A program made the position numbers and the translations under genes. Source: Komarekiella atlantica HA4396-MV6 (GTDB lineage Bacteria; Cyanobacteriota; Cyanobacteriia; Cyanobacteriales; Nostocaceae). Taken from it: 51,596 bases of DNA. Below, piece by piece: positions 1 through 8,406 of the stretch (position 1 is its first letter; every line of letters begins with the position of its first letter). The stretch spans positions 1-51,596 of the forward strand of contig JAHHHK010000045.1 in assembly GCA_019359395.1 (NCBI GenBank), given 5' to 3'. Under the pieces are notes generated by a model that was given only the letters and a program-made list of their open reading frames with translations, did not search any database and had not been told where the DNA came from.

Positions 1-2
1 AG

Positions 3-104
3 TGCCAAGTATGGGTTGAGGAAATGGTCAGTTCCATTCGCAATAAGCAGGCATATTATCAGCGAGGTTTAAGGGCTAGGAAACTTATACAGCAAGCACT
101 TTAG
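3..104 (+). CDS. C-terminal tail of an unidentified upstream gene (partial)
   Basis: An open frame enters from the left edge and ends at TAG 102-104. Its 33 visible residues are mostly charged and helical (VEEMVSSIRNKQAYYQRGLR near the middle). The family cannot be recognised from so little. The next large frame (120-3209) is in the same register and begins only 15 bases later, so either this is the end of a separate upstream gene in one operon, or the TAG interrupts a longer gene. Coding status is inferred from the absence of stops and the plausible composition only. Confidence 0.4.
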   Translation, partial: CQVWVEEMVSSIRNKQAYYQRGLRARKLIQQAL

Positions 105-119
105 CTCGTTTGTCGCCCC

Positions 120-3100
120 TTGAAGTGTAAGCGATTAGAAGGAAGTTGTAACGCCAGAGCGATCGCTGTCACATCCAATGGGATTGAAAGTCTTGCTGCT
201 CAATTTTGGGGTGTGGAACCAGAACCAGATACTAGAGCCAAGTTAATGAAATCTTTGGGACAAGCATATTGCAAGGCTAAACATTCAGATGATGATGTGC
301 CACTCGATCTAGATGCGGAAATCCAGTTGGTGTTCAAGAAGCTCTTAGGAGGACTACCGTCTGCTTTTAAAGAACAAGCAAAGGCTCTAGCTGAAAAACC
401 AACTCTAGGTCAATATTCCCACTTTTTGTTTCAGGAGAATGTGACAGACTTTTACAACCCAATGGGTGAAATTAGCAAGGCTGAGGCGATCGCATCTATT
501 GAAGACCACGACGCATTACATGAGTTTTTTGGAAGCGATCCAACTACACAAATTGCTAATTTTGTCAATGAAATCAATCCCAGCCAGGAAACAATACCTC
601 TGCGAAAAGTACACGAGGCAGCAGTTTTTGCTGGTGTGAGTGCTGCTCAAGTCGTTAAAATTAAAGTCCTAGCTTTAGAAGGAAATCCGGGTATTGGTAA
701 AACTACTGCTGTGATGAAATTTCTCAAACAGCAGTCTGAAGGTTTCTTATTTTTGTATCTCAGTCCGCGAGTTGTCATTAATCGAGATGTTACCGACAAA
801 CTTGCTAGAGAAAACGAGCAGCCTTCTGGGATATTAACCATCACCAGTAATAAAAATTTGATTGATGCAGCCCTCGAATGGTATAAACAACAGGTTCAGC
901 AAAATAATTTTCCACCTCACAGTATCGATAGTGCTGTTGTTGTTGATGGTATTGAAAACCTCACACGTCCTCTTGGCAGTATCTTCTTCCTAACCCCAGA
1001 ACAAGAACTTGATATTGATTGCAATATAGTCGGTTCGACTCGGTTTAAACGCCGTATGAACGAAAGGGATTATAGCGTAGAATCGCTTAAAAGTCCTGGT
1101 GTATTGGGTACGATCGCAAAGTCAGCCCGCAAATTGCTAGAAGCAAACCCGCAGGTTAATCAGCTAGTGATGACTGCTGCTATTCAAGGTTATCGGACAC
1201 TCAACGATCAATCAACCACGGTTAATGCTTTCAACAACTTATTTGCAAAAAAAGCCGATACTAAAGCTGGAAAGAATGAACGTTCAGCATTTGCAGCGCG
1301 GATTCCCACTATAGTTGTCATGGTAGATGAACTCGCTGGTGACGGTGCAGGAGCGCCCTTTGTCCGTAAGGTAGCAGAATGGTTGGAACAGCAATTTATT
1401 AAACCGTTTGATACAAATCGATCTCCTTTTAAAATTGTACTGATTCTTGCGGATGCCTCACTCAGCAATGAAGTTGTGTTGGATAGCTTTTTAAACTCAG
1501 GCGATCGCGCCCCTGATAAAGTACTAATTAGTCAAAGTCGAGGTGAAGCACCATTTCGGGTTACAGGGACTTCTACAAAAATTGGCCCTAGAAGATACCC
1601 AACGCTACACGTCATGACAAATAGCTACCCCGCCAGTAAACTCACCATTGATTACAGTATTCGGCTCTCTCCCATTAAACCAGGCCAAAACAGTGACGGT
1701 ACAGAGCAGACAATTAGACAAGCAATTCGAGAAAAATCAGAAGAAGAGTCACTGACAAATGCCTACATAGAAATCAAGGATGGGTTACACAAGGGAGCAG
1801 AGCAGTTAATTTTCTTTGCTCAGGATAAAGCTTTTCTACGTCAGTTGCAGGAAAAATTAACCACTGGTGGTAAAGATGCTCTCCTCAAAAGGGGAGAGGT
1901 GGAGGTTTTGGATCAAAGTGTATCACCCGATCAGCGATTGAAATTAGTCAAACCGCCACGACGCGATGAAGTCCGAGTTTTCCTGATGACTTCTTCAGGT
2001 GCAAGAGGTGTTTCTTTCCCCAAAACAGATTGCATTATAGCTGCAATCCCCCGATTTAATATTGAAGCTGCTTTAATGGAAGTCGCGCAATTAATTTACC
2101 GTGGTAGAGGAATGTATACAGATCCAGAAACCGGAATGGAAGTTTCTGGAGATAACAAAGATAGACGGTTAATTATGCTAATCAATGATTTCATCATTGA
2201 AAGAGAGGACATTGACCCTAAAAGACTATGGTTGCGTCAGTCCAGTGATTTATTGACTTTGCTGGTAATGTTGCGCTCTACAATTCATACCCGCATCAAA
2301 GGTGATGCAGGACTCAATAAAAATAGAATTGCATTTGTCCCAGTTGGCTCTGTTGGGGATGAAGAATTGTTGCGCTTGATGTCTGATGATTTATTGGATT
2401 TCTTGCGTGAAGCCAAAGTTTTTATCAGCGATAGTCATCCTCAAGAAGCAAAAGCAATTGTTAAAAGGGCGGAGCAGTTAACTGCAAATATCTTTAAACA
2501 TTTTGACTTGAGAGGTCAATCATCACAAAAAAATGCCAAGTCGTATGCAAATTATCAAACCTTACAAGCTTTGGCTAAAGCTGTTTCTAGGATTCAGAGT
2601 TCTTTATTGCCATCTCTAGATAGTGATGCGCTAGAGATACCTGATAGTCTAACTTGTATAGGCCCTTTCTGGATAGAAGATTGGAGCGATCGCAAAACTG
2701 AAGAAATATTTAGTTTTGAAGCATGGAAAGCTGATATTAAACAAAATAGCAGTCGTCTTTTAGGATCGCTAAAAGAAATTGCCGAAAGCAAGAAGTTCAA
2801 ATTTCCTTCAAAACTTAAACGTCCTGCCAACGAACTGTATAAACTATTGAGTCGAGAACAAGAAGGATTTGTTATTGAATCTTCCACACGTCAAGCATTA
2901 AAAACTAAAAATATAGTTATTGGCTTACCTCTAGACTATCCCCATTTCTGGAATGAACAATCAGAAGATGATACTCGCCAACAGGTATTAGAAGATCCGC
3001 AAGCTTGGAGAAGTGCGCTAGGACGTTCTCTAGCTCCTCAAGGCTTAATCATACCTGTAGTACCTCACTATCGAACATTTCCTTGGGTAGCTGTGGCAGG

Positions 3101-3209
3101 TAGACGGATTTTTACACAACTAGAAACTGTTTTTGATGATCGCTATTTTATGGCATCTAATGAATTGAATCTTCTCAATACCATCTTGCTGGAAGACGAA
3201 GCAAAGTAA
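120..3209 (+). CDS. Large P-loop NTPase with SF2-helicase-like motifs, function unknown
   Basis: A protein of about 1029 residues. A clear Walker A (GNPGIGKTT, residues 188-196) follows an N-terminal region of about 180 residues with no recognisable fold. Later come a Walker-B-like VVMVDEL (about 400), a hydrophobic VLILADASL resembling helicase motif III, then TSSGARGVSFP and QLIYRGRG, which resemble SF2 motifs V and VI. Together these suggest an ATP-driven nucleic-acid remodeller or translocase. The family is not identified. Such large stand-alone helicase-like ATPases often sit in defence or plasmid-type systems, but that is inference. The start is uncertain: TTG at 120 has no visible Shine-Dalgarno and the first ATG is at 246. 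HIP1 sites inside the gene match the genome, so no recent foreign origin is obvious. It may belong to an operon extending left of the window. Confidence 0.75.
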   Translation: MKCKRLEGSCNARAIAVTSNGIESLAAQFWGVEPEPDTRAKLMKSLGQAYCKAKHSDDDVPLDLDAEIQLVFKKLLGGLPSAFKEQAKALAEKPTLGQYSHFLFQENVTDFYNPMGEISKAEAIASIEDHDALHEFFGSDPTTQIANFVNEINPSQETIPLRKVHEAAVFAGVSAAQVVKIKVLALEGNPGIGKTTAVMKFLKQQSEGFLFLYLSPRVVINRDVTDKLARENEQPSGILTITSNKNLIDAALEWYKQQVQQNNFPPHSIDSAVVVDGIENLTRPLGSIFFLTPEQELDIDCNIVGSTRFKRRMNERDYSVESLKSPGVLGTIAKSARKLLEANPQVNQLVMTAAIQGYRTLNDQSTTVNAFNNLFAKKADTKAGKNERSAFAARIPTIVVMVDELAGDGAGAPFVRKVAEWLEQQFIKPFDTNRSPFKIVLILADASLSNEVVLDSFLNSGDRAPDKVLISQSRGEAPFRVTGTSTKIGPRRYPTLHVMTNSYPASKLTIDYSIRLSPIKPGQNSDGTEQTIRQAIREKSEEESLTNAYIEIKDGLHKGAEQLIFFAQDKAFLRQLQEKLTTGGKDALLKRGEVEVLDQSVSPDQRLKLVKPPRRDEVRVFLMTSSGARGVSFPKTDCIIAAIPRFNIEAALMEVAQLIYRGRGMYTDPETGMEVSGDNKDRRLIMLINDFIIEREDIDPKRLWLRQSSDLLTLLVMLRSTIHTRIKGDAGLNKNRIAFVPVGSVGDEELLRLMSDDLLDFLREAKVFISDSHPQEAKAIVKRAEQLTANIFKHFDLRGQSSQKNAKSYANYQTLQALAKAVSRIQSSLLPSLDSDALEIPDSLTCIGPFWIEDWSDRKTEEIFSFEAWKADIKQNSSRLLGSLKEIAESKKFKFPSKLKRPANELYKLLSREQEGFVIESSTRQALKTKNIVIGLPLDYPHFWNEQSEDDTRQQVLEDPQAWRSALGRSLAPQGLIIPVVPHYRTFPWVAVAGRRIFTQLETVFDDRYFMASNELNLLNTILLEDEAK

Positions 3210-3311
3210 TCTATTAAGATATCATTCACATTTTTGCCCAACTTCCGCTTGTGTTTTGTAAAGTCTAAGAGATTAACCAAGACTGGGTAGCGATCGCAAC
3301 GTTAAAATCTA

Positions 3312-4349
3312 TTAAGGAAAAATGTGGACAGCATTACCTGCTATGGATATCTGCACTCGTGTACCCACAGGTAATGCTACATCAGTCGTCGTTCGCGCAT
3401 GGAGTTCTTTACCAGAGGGAGTTTGTAAGCAATATTGGTATTCGCGTCCTAAAAAGCGGCGGGTGCGGATGACTACTGGCGCATTAGTGGCTGGCTTTAA
3501 AATAAAGTCTTCTTGGCGGATCATGATTTCGCCTGTATCGTGAGTATGATTAGCTGTTAGCTCAAAACTCCCAACTTCTGTTTCCCATAAATTACCTTGA
3601 CGGCGAGCAGGGAGGAAATTAGCTTGAGTGACAAATTCCGCCACGAATCTGGATGCTGGATGAGTGTAAATTTCTTCTGGTGTGCCTATTTGTTCTAAAT
3701 GTCCTTGCCGCATTACACCCACCATATCCGAAATAGCTAGTGCTTCTTCTTGATCGTGGGTAACAAAAATTGCTGAAATACCCGCTGCTTTGAGAATGTC
3801 TCGGACTTCTTCGCGTAACTGCAACCTCACTTGGATATCAAGATTGCTTAACGGTTCATCCAAGAGCATGAGTTGAGGTTGGGGTGCTAAAGCGCGGGCG
3901 AGAGCAACCCGCTGCTGCTGTCCACCAGAAAGTTCGTAGGGGTAACGTTTTTCTAAGCCTTCAAGTCTCACTAGAGCAATGGCTTCTGTTACACGTTTTT
4001 GTATTTGCTGTCTACTGAAATGTTTCAACCCAAAGGCAACATTTTCTGCCACATTTAGATGGGGAAACAATGCATAATCTTGAAAAACAATGCCGATATC
4101 GCGCTGCTCTGTAGGGATGTAAGTAGAACTATTACAAACTATCTGTCCACCAATTTTAATTTCTCCTAATTGCAGCCGCTCAAAACCAGCAATTAATCGC
4201 AACAGCGTAGTTTTACCGCAACCTGATGGGCCAAGCAATCCCAATACATCTCCTTGTTGCAACGTCAAAGATACGTTATCTACAGCGGGAGAGGCATTTT
4301 CTAAAAACCGCTTGGTGACATTTTGTAACTGTAGAATTGCTTGTTGCAT
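3312..4349 (-). CDS. futC: Iron(III) ABC transporter ATP-binding protein (FutC/FbpC-like)
   Basis: The ATPase that drives ferric iron import across the plasma membrane, together with the permease and binding protein encoded upstream. Visible motifs are Walker A GPSGCGKTT (40-48), Q-loop FQDYALFPH (89-97), signature LSGGQQQRV (140-148), Walker B MLLDEP (161-166) and the switch histidine in VTHDQEEA (H198). The last 100 residues form a TOBE-type regulatory domain as in FbpC and other CUT-type ATPases. At 345 residues it matches family length. It is the last gene of the minus-strand cluster, 39 bases after the permease gene, and converges with the helicase-like gene. Related ATPases serve sulfate, molybdate or spermidine; the iron assignment rests on the partner genes. 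Confidence 0.85.
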   Translation of the reverse strand: MQQAILQLQNVTKRFLENASPAVDNVSLTLQQGDVLGLLGPSGCGKTTLLRLIAGFERLQLGEIKIGGQIVCNSSTYIPTEQRDIGIVFQDYALFPHLNVAENVAFGLKHFSRQQIQKRVTEAIALVRLEGLEKRYPYELSGGQQQRVALARALAPQPQLMLLDEPLSNLDIQVRLQLREEVRDILKAAGISAIFVTHDQEEALAISDMVGVMRQGHLEQIGTPEEIYTHPASRFVAEFVTQANFLPARRQGNLWETEVGSFELTANHTHDTGEIMIRQEDFILKPATNAPVVIRTRRFLGREYQYCLQTPSGKELHARTTTDVALPVGTRVQISIAGNAVHIFP

Positions 4350-4388
4350 AAGTAGATAAAAGGGGGCGGCTTAAAACTTTGTTTGTGC

Positions 4389-5999
4389 TTACGCTTTACT
4401 TATTACTTTCTCTTTTTTGACGTTCTCTTGGGATAGCACCAATAAAGTTGAACCCATAGAAACCAATAACATAGCTAGTGAAGCAGCCGCAGCATCAGCA
4501 AAATCAACATTTTCTGTGGCTTGCCAAATTTGCACTGCTAGGGTGTTAAAACCTATGGGTGCTAGCAGCATAGTTGCAGGTAGTTCTTTAATCGCTGTCA
4601 GAAACACTAGCACCGCACCACTCGTTACACCAGGTTGTACTAGAGGTAAAGTTATTTCTTTTAAAGTTTGCCAAGCAGTCCTACCTAAGCTGCGTGCTGA
4701 TTCTTCTATTTGGGGATTTACTTGTAAAAGACAACTGCGTACTGTTCCTACTGATTGCGGTAAAAATAAAACTAAATATGCAAATATCAGCATTGGTAGA
4801 GTTTGGTATAGTGCTGGCAGATAATTTGCCCCAAAAAATACCAGGGATAAAGCAACAACAATTCCTGGTACACCAAACCCGATGTAAGAGCAGCGTTCAA
4901 TAATGGCAGTGATTTTACTTGGAAAACGTACTGATAAAATTGCGACTGGTAGGGCAAAAATGGTGATAGCTAAAGCCGCTAGTCCAGCCGCTCCAACTGA
5001 GTTGAGAATAGTGGGTAGCAAGTTAGGAAAGTTATAGCCGCTGTTGAGTCCGCGAATTAGCCAAAATAAGGTGATACCCACTGGTAGCATTACACCCAAG
5101 CTAGTGATGCTTAGGCAAAAGCCGAGAGCCGGCCATTTCCAAATTCCTAGCTTGACAATTTTCGGTGGACGTAGGGAGGCAGAACCACGACTATAATAAG
5201 CAGCACGCGATCGCATTCGATATTCTAACCATAAAATTAGCAGCACCAATGTCACCAACATTAAAGACAAGGCTGCGGCTGAGTTCCGGTTAAAGCTAGC
5301 TTTGTATTGCAAAAAAATTGCCCTTGTAAAGGCATCAAACCGCATCAATGAGGGTGTACCAAAGTCGCGCAAAGCGTACAAAGCTACTAATAATCCACCT
5401 GCAATCATTGATGGTTTCAACTGTGGCAAAACCACCCGAAAAAAGGTTTCTCTGCTGCCATAACCCAAACTACGAGCGGCTTCTTCTAAGGATGGATCTA
5501 TACCTTGTAAGCCAGAGCGTACACTCAATAGCATATAAGGATAGGTAAACAAAGTGATTGCCAAAACTGTCCCAGGAAAACCATAAATGGAAGGTAGTTC
5601 TTCTACCCCCAAGGGTTGAAGCAACAACTGCAAAAAGCTACCCCGTGGCGCTAAAGTCGCAATTAGAGCAAAACTGCCTACATAGCTGGGAACTGCTAAG
5701 GGTAATGTTGTCGCCACTAACCAAAAGCGTCTTCCTGGTAAGTCTGTTCGCACGGTTAAAAATGCCAACGGTACGGCAATTAGTGCTGAAAATAACGTTA
5801 CTGTTGTTGCCATCACCGCACTATTGAAAAAAATCATCATGTTGCGGGGACGAGAAATTAATTCCCAGAACTCTTCCCCGCCAATACCCATCGTGCGGAT
5901 GACTAAGTATAGTAATGGCAGAGTAATGGCAACTGCCACTACTGCTGCTGCTAAGGTGAGAAATAATGGAGGGCGAACCAATTTCAACTGCTTTCTCAA
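4389..5999 (-). CDS. futB: Iron(III) ABC transporter permease, fused two-domain (FutB/FbpB-like)
   Basis: A membrane permease of 536 residues with about twelve hydrophobic segments. It carries two copies of the permease EAA loop (EEAARSLGYGSRETF in the first half, EESARSLGRTAWQTL in the second), so it is a fused homodimer-like permease as expected for FbpB/FutB ferric iron importers. It would form the inner-membrane channel with a dimer of the ATPase encoded next. No ATG fits the N-terminus. The best start is TTG at 5999, because the frame is open upstream only to a nearby TGA, without an ATG or GTG. The Shine-Dalgarno-like AAGGCAGGG is rather far away, so the start is uncertain. The gene lies 39 bases downstream of the binding-protein gene and is probably cotranscribed with it. 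Confidence 0.85.
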   Translation of the reverse strand: MRKQLKLVRPPLFLTLAAAVVAVAITLPLLYLVIRTMGIGGEEFWELISRPRNMMIFFNSAVMATTVTLFSALIAVPLAFLTVRTDLPGRRFWLVATTLPLAVPSYVGSFALIATLAPRGSFLQLLLQPLGVEELPSIYGFPGTVLAITLFTYPYMLLSVRSGLQGIDPSLEEAARSLGYGSRETFFRVVLPQLKPSMIAGGLLVALYALRDFGTPSLMRFDAFTRAIFLQYKASFNRNSAAALSLMLVTLVLLILWLEYRMRSRAAYYSRGSASLRPPKIVKLGIWKWPALGFCLSITSLGVMLPVGITLFWLIRGLNSGYNFPNLLPTILNSVGAAGLAALAITIFALPVAILSVRFPSKITAIIERCSYIGFGVPGIVVALSLVFFGANYLPALYQTLPMLIFAYLVLFLPQSVGTVRSCLLQVNPQIEESARSLGRTAWQTLKEITLPLVQPGVTSGAVLVFLTAIKELPATMLLAPIGFNTLAVQIWQATENVDFADAAAASLAMLLVSMGSTLLVLSQENVKKEKVISKA

Positions 6000-6038
6000 A
6001 AAACTTATATTTTTCCCTGCCTTACTAAATGACTCTCA

Positions 6039-7127
6039 TCAAATGACTTGTGCTTGCTGCAAAAGTTTGAGTGTTGCATCTAAATCGCTAAGGTTACTCA
6101 AGTCAATTTTTCGACCTTGTTTTTGAATCTGTTGCAGAGATTTTAATTGACCTTGAGGGGCAACTTTTGAAGTTAGAGGATATTCATAAGTTTTAGTAGC
6201 AAAATAGTTTTGGGCTTGTTCATTTAGCATGAATTCCACAAACTTTTGGGCAATATTAGGATGTTTAGCGCTAGTTAAAATTGCTACACCTGCTACATTT
6301 ACCAGCGAACCAAGATCATTTGTAAAATGATGTGCCACTGGAACTTGTGGATTTTTTTGTTTGAATTGTTCTAGATAGTAATGATTAACAAATCCTACAG
6401 CAATTTCACCACGGGAGAGAGCTTCTACTATTGATGTGTTATTAGAATAAACTTTGGCGTTGTTAGCTTTAATACCTTCTAACCATTGCTTAGCTTTGTC
6501 TTCTCCTTCTGCAACTCGCAAGGCTGTGACAAAGGATTGAAACGAACCGTTTGTCGGTGCCCAGCCAATTCTACCTTTCCATTTTGGTTCAGTAAAGCCA
6601 AAGATAGACGCTGGTAATTCCCCTGGTTTTACTAATTTGGTGTTGTAATCTACTGTACGTACTCTGCCAGTAATACCTACCCAGTTTCCATTTGGTGAAC
6701 GGTAAGTAGTATCTACCTGATTGAGAAGAGATGTTGGTAACTGTACTGCTCTACCCGCTTTTTGAATAGCTCCAAGTGCGCCTGCATCTTGAGCAAAGAA
6801 GACATCTGCGGGACTGTTTGCTCCCTCTTCCAAAATTGCTGATGCTAACTCAGCGCTATCGCCATAACGGACTTGTACCTTAGCGCCAGTTTGTTGTTCA
6901 AACTGCTTAATTAGCTCTCCGACAAGTTTTTCGTTGCGTCCTGAGTAAACTACTAGCTCTTTTTCGATTTCACTACTAGCAGTTGCACCAGCGGGTGTCG
7001 TTTGTGATGACGGCGATTCGGCAGTATTTGTGGGAGTTTGATTAGCATTACAAGCGATCGCTAATCCACCACTAACAGTTGCTAGTCCCACTAAATAGAC
7101 AAACTCGCGACGCTTCATAACCTTCAT
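6039..7127 (-). CDS. futA: Iron(III) ABC transporter solute-binding lipoprotein (FutA-like)
   Basis: Periplasmic ferric-iron-binding protein of 362 residues. The N-terminus has a twin-arginine-like KRREFVYLVG and a lipobox LAIAC with Cys26, so it is probably exported and lipid-anchored. The mature part begins with VVYSGRNEKLV (Tyr61), and NHYYLEQF supplies the tandem tyrosines (Tyr250, Tyr251) that bind iron in FutA/FbpA proteins. It is the first gene of the futABC cluster. Two starts are possible, ATG 7127 or ATG 7118 (MKRREF); the latter has GAAGG just upstream. An AT-rich NATWAT-like stretch 14-40 bases upstream could bind Fur. A terminator separates the gene from nrtD. Cyanobacterial FutA paralogues differ in location (thylakoid or periplasmic), which the sequence does not settle. 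Confidence 0.88.
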   Translation of the reverse strand: MKVMKRREFVYLVGLATVSGGLAIACNANQTPTNTAESPSSQTTPAGATASSEIEKELVVYSGRNEKLVGELIKQFEQQTGAKVQVRYGDSAELASAILEEGANSPADVFFAQDAGALGAIQKAGRAVQLPTSLLNQVDTTYRSPNGNWVGITGRVRTVDYNTKLVKPGELPASIFGFTEPKWKGRIGWAPTNGSFQSFVTALRVAEGEDKAKQWLEGIKANNAKVYSNNTSIVEALSRGEIAVGFVNHYYLEQFKQKNPQVPVAHHFTNDLGSLVNVAGVAILTSAKHPNIAQKFVEFMLNEQAQNYFATKTYEYPLTSKVAPQGQLKSLQQIQKQGRKIDLSNLSDLDATLKLLQQAQVI

Positions 7128-7140
7128 CCCCCAAAACCAA

Positions 7141-7167
7141 CATTATTGCAGCTAATTATTATTAATG
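7141..7167 (-). promoter_or_regulatory. Candidate Fur-type operator upstream of futA
   Basis: The stretch immediately upstream of futA is AT-rich and holds overlapping NATWAT-like hexamers (ATTAAT, AATAAT, AATAAT on the minus strand), the building block of Fur boxes. It lies 14-40 bases before the start codon, where a repressor would block transcription or elongation. The match is loose, and AT-rich DNA gives such hits by chance. Confidence 0.3.
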
Positions 7168-7212
7168 CATAGAACTTGCATCCAAAGATACCAACTTGTT
7201 TGAGGATATAAA

Positions 7213-7238
7213 TGAAAAATAGGGGGTAAAACCCCCTA
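7213..7238 (-). terminator. Rho-independent terminator of nrtABCD
   Basis: On the minus strand, TAGGGGGT and ACCCCCTA form a perfect 8-bp stem (7220-7238) around a 3-base loop and are followed at once by a run of five T. This is a classical intrinsic terminator. It sits 45 bases past the nrtD stop and 86 bases before the futA start, so the nitrate and iron importers are probably separate transcription units. Confidence 0.8.
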
Positions 7239-7282
7239 ATAGCCAGCTATATTCTTTAACAAATCGGGAATCTGAAAAGCTA

Positions 7283-8152
7283 CTACCCAACATCATCATG
7301 GGCAAAGCGGTTAAAGAGGAAGTCTAAGGCATAGTTACGCAGCTGATAATATTGTGGATCTTCCATGATGCGGGCGCGATCGCGGGGACGTGAAAAGGGA
7401 ATTTGCATGACTTCACCAATCTTGGCGTGAGGGCCATTGGTCATCATCACCAATTTGTCTGCTAAAAATAGCGCCTCATCGATATCGTGGGTAATCATCA
7501 ACACTGTACAGCGGTTATCGCCCCAAATTTTCAGCAATTCTTCTTGTAACTCTTCTTTGGTGATTGCATCCAGCGCCCCAAAAGGTTCGTCTAAAATTAA
7601 GACTTTGGGACGAATCGCCAAAGCACGAGCGATAGAAACCCGTTGTCTCATCCCGCCAGACATTTGCATTGGTTTCTTTTCCATAGCGTCACCTAGTCCC
7701 ACCATTGCTAAATGATCCCGGACGATCGCCCTTTTCTCAGCTTCCGGCTTTTTGGGATAAACGGCGTTAACAGCTAAGTAAATATTTTCAAACGCAGTCC
7801 GCCAAGGTAGCAGCGCATAGTTTTGGAAGACTACCATCCTATCTGGCCCTGGTTTAGTAATTGGCTCTCCTTCCAGTAATACTTGCCCAGAGGAAGGAAA
7901 GTTAAAACCGGATACCATATTTAACAGCGTCGATTTGCCACAACCAGAGTGACCGATGACACAAATAAACTCGCCCTTTTCAACGTTCAGGTTAACACCG
8001 TCAAGTACGGTGAAAGGGCCTTTCTTTGTGGGATAGACTTTGGTAACGTCTTTAATTTCTAGAAAAGGCTGGCGGCTACTGGTTGCTGTTGCAAACGGGT
8101 TTCCCAGTTGTTCTGTAGCGATGTTGGTTGTTCTAAAACTGTTGTTTTGCAT
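7283..8152 (-). CDS. nrtD: Nitrate/nitrite ABC transporter ATP-binding protein NrtD
   Basis: The single-domain ATPase of the NrtABCD nitrate/nitrite importer; it pairs with the ATPase half of NrtC. In its 289 residues are Walker A GHSGCGKST (67-75), the Q-loop VVFQNYALLPW, the signature MSGGMRQRVSIARAL, Walker B VLILDEPFGALD and the switch MITHDIDEA. The first 30 residues are a non-conserved extension. The gene is last in the nrt operon but is separated from nrtC by 254 bases containing a dispersed repeat, an unusually wide gap for this pair. A terminator follows. Confidence 0.93.
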   Translation of the reverse strand: MQNNSFRTTNIATEQLGNPFATATSSRQPFLEIKDVTKVYPTKKGPFTVLDGVNLNVEKGEFICVIGHSGCGKSTLLNMVSGFNFPSSGQVLLEGEPITKPGPDRMVVFQNYALLPWRTAFENIYLAVNAVYPKKPEAEKRAIVRDHLAMVGLGDAMEKKPMQMSGGMRQRVSIARALAIRPKVLILDEPFGALDAITKEELQEELLKIWGDNRCTVLMITHDIDEALFLADKLVMMTNGPHAKIGEVMQIPFSRPRDRARIMEDPQYYQLRNYALDFLFNRFAHDDVG

Positions 8153-8252
8153 AGCGATTCAGGAATCCAAAAGCTTAATGTTAAAGTTCTAAGGCTTGTG
8201 AGCGAGTATTAAAGACTCACGCGAGAATATCAAAGACTTGTGGTCGAGAATG

Positions 8253-8345
8253 GTAGGTTGGGTTTTGCTGTTGCTCTACTCAAGAAAGGCTTGAGAACAT
8301 TAGGTTACCCTGCGGGAAGCAAGCTACGTTTCTTAACCAACCTAC
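8253..8345. repeat. Dispersed palindromic element between nrtC and nrtD
   Basis: The ends are inverted copies, GTAGGTTGG (8253-8261) and CCAACCTAC (8337-8345), enclosing about 75 bases. Elements with these termini are familiar from Nostoc/Anabaena intergenic DNA (recollection, not a search result). The element occupies most of the nrtC-nrtD gap on its own and contains no plausible gene. Confidence 0.5.
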
Positions 8346-8406
8346 GCGAGTTTCAAGTTTTAGCCTCAACTGGACTGTATTGGCTTCTTCCCCCACTCCT
8401 GTTTCG

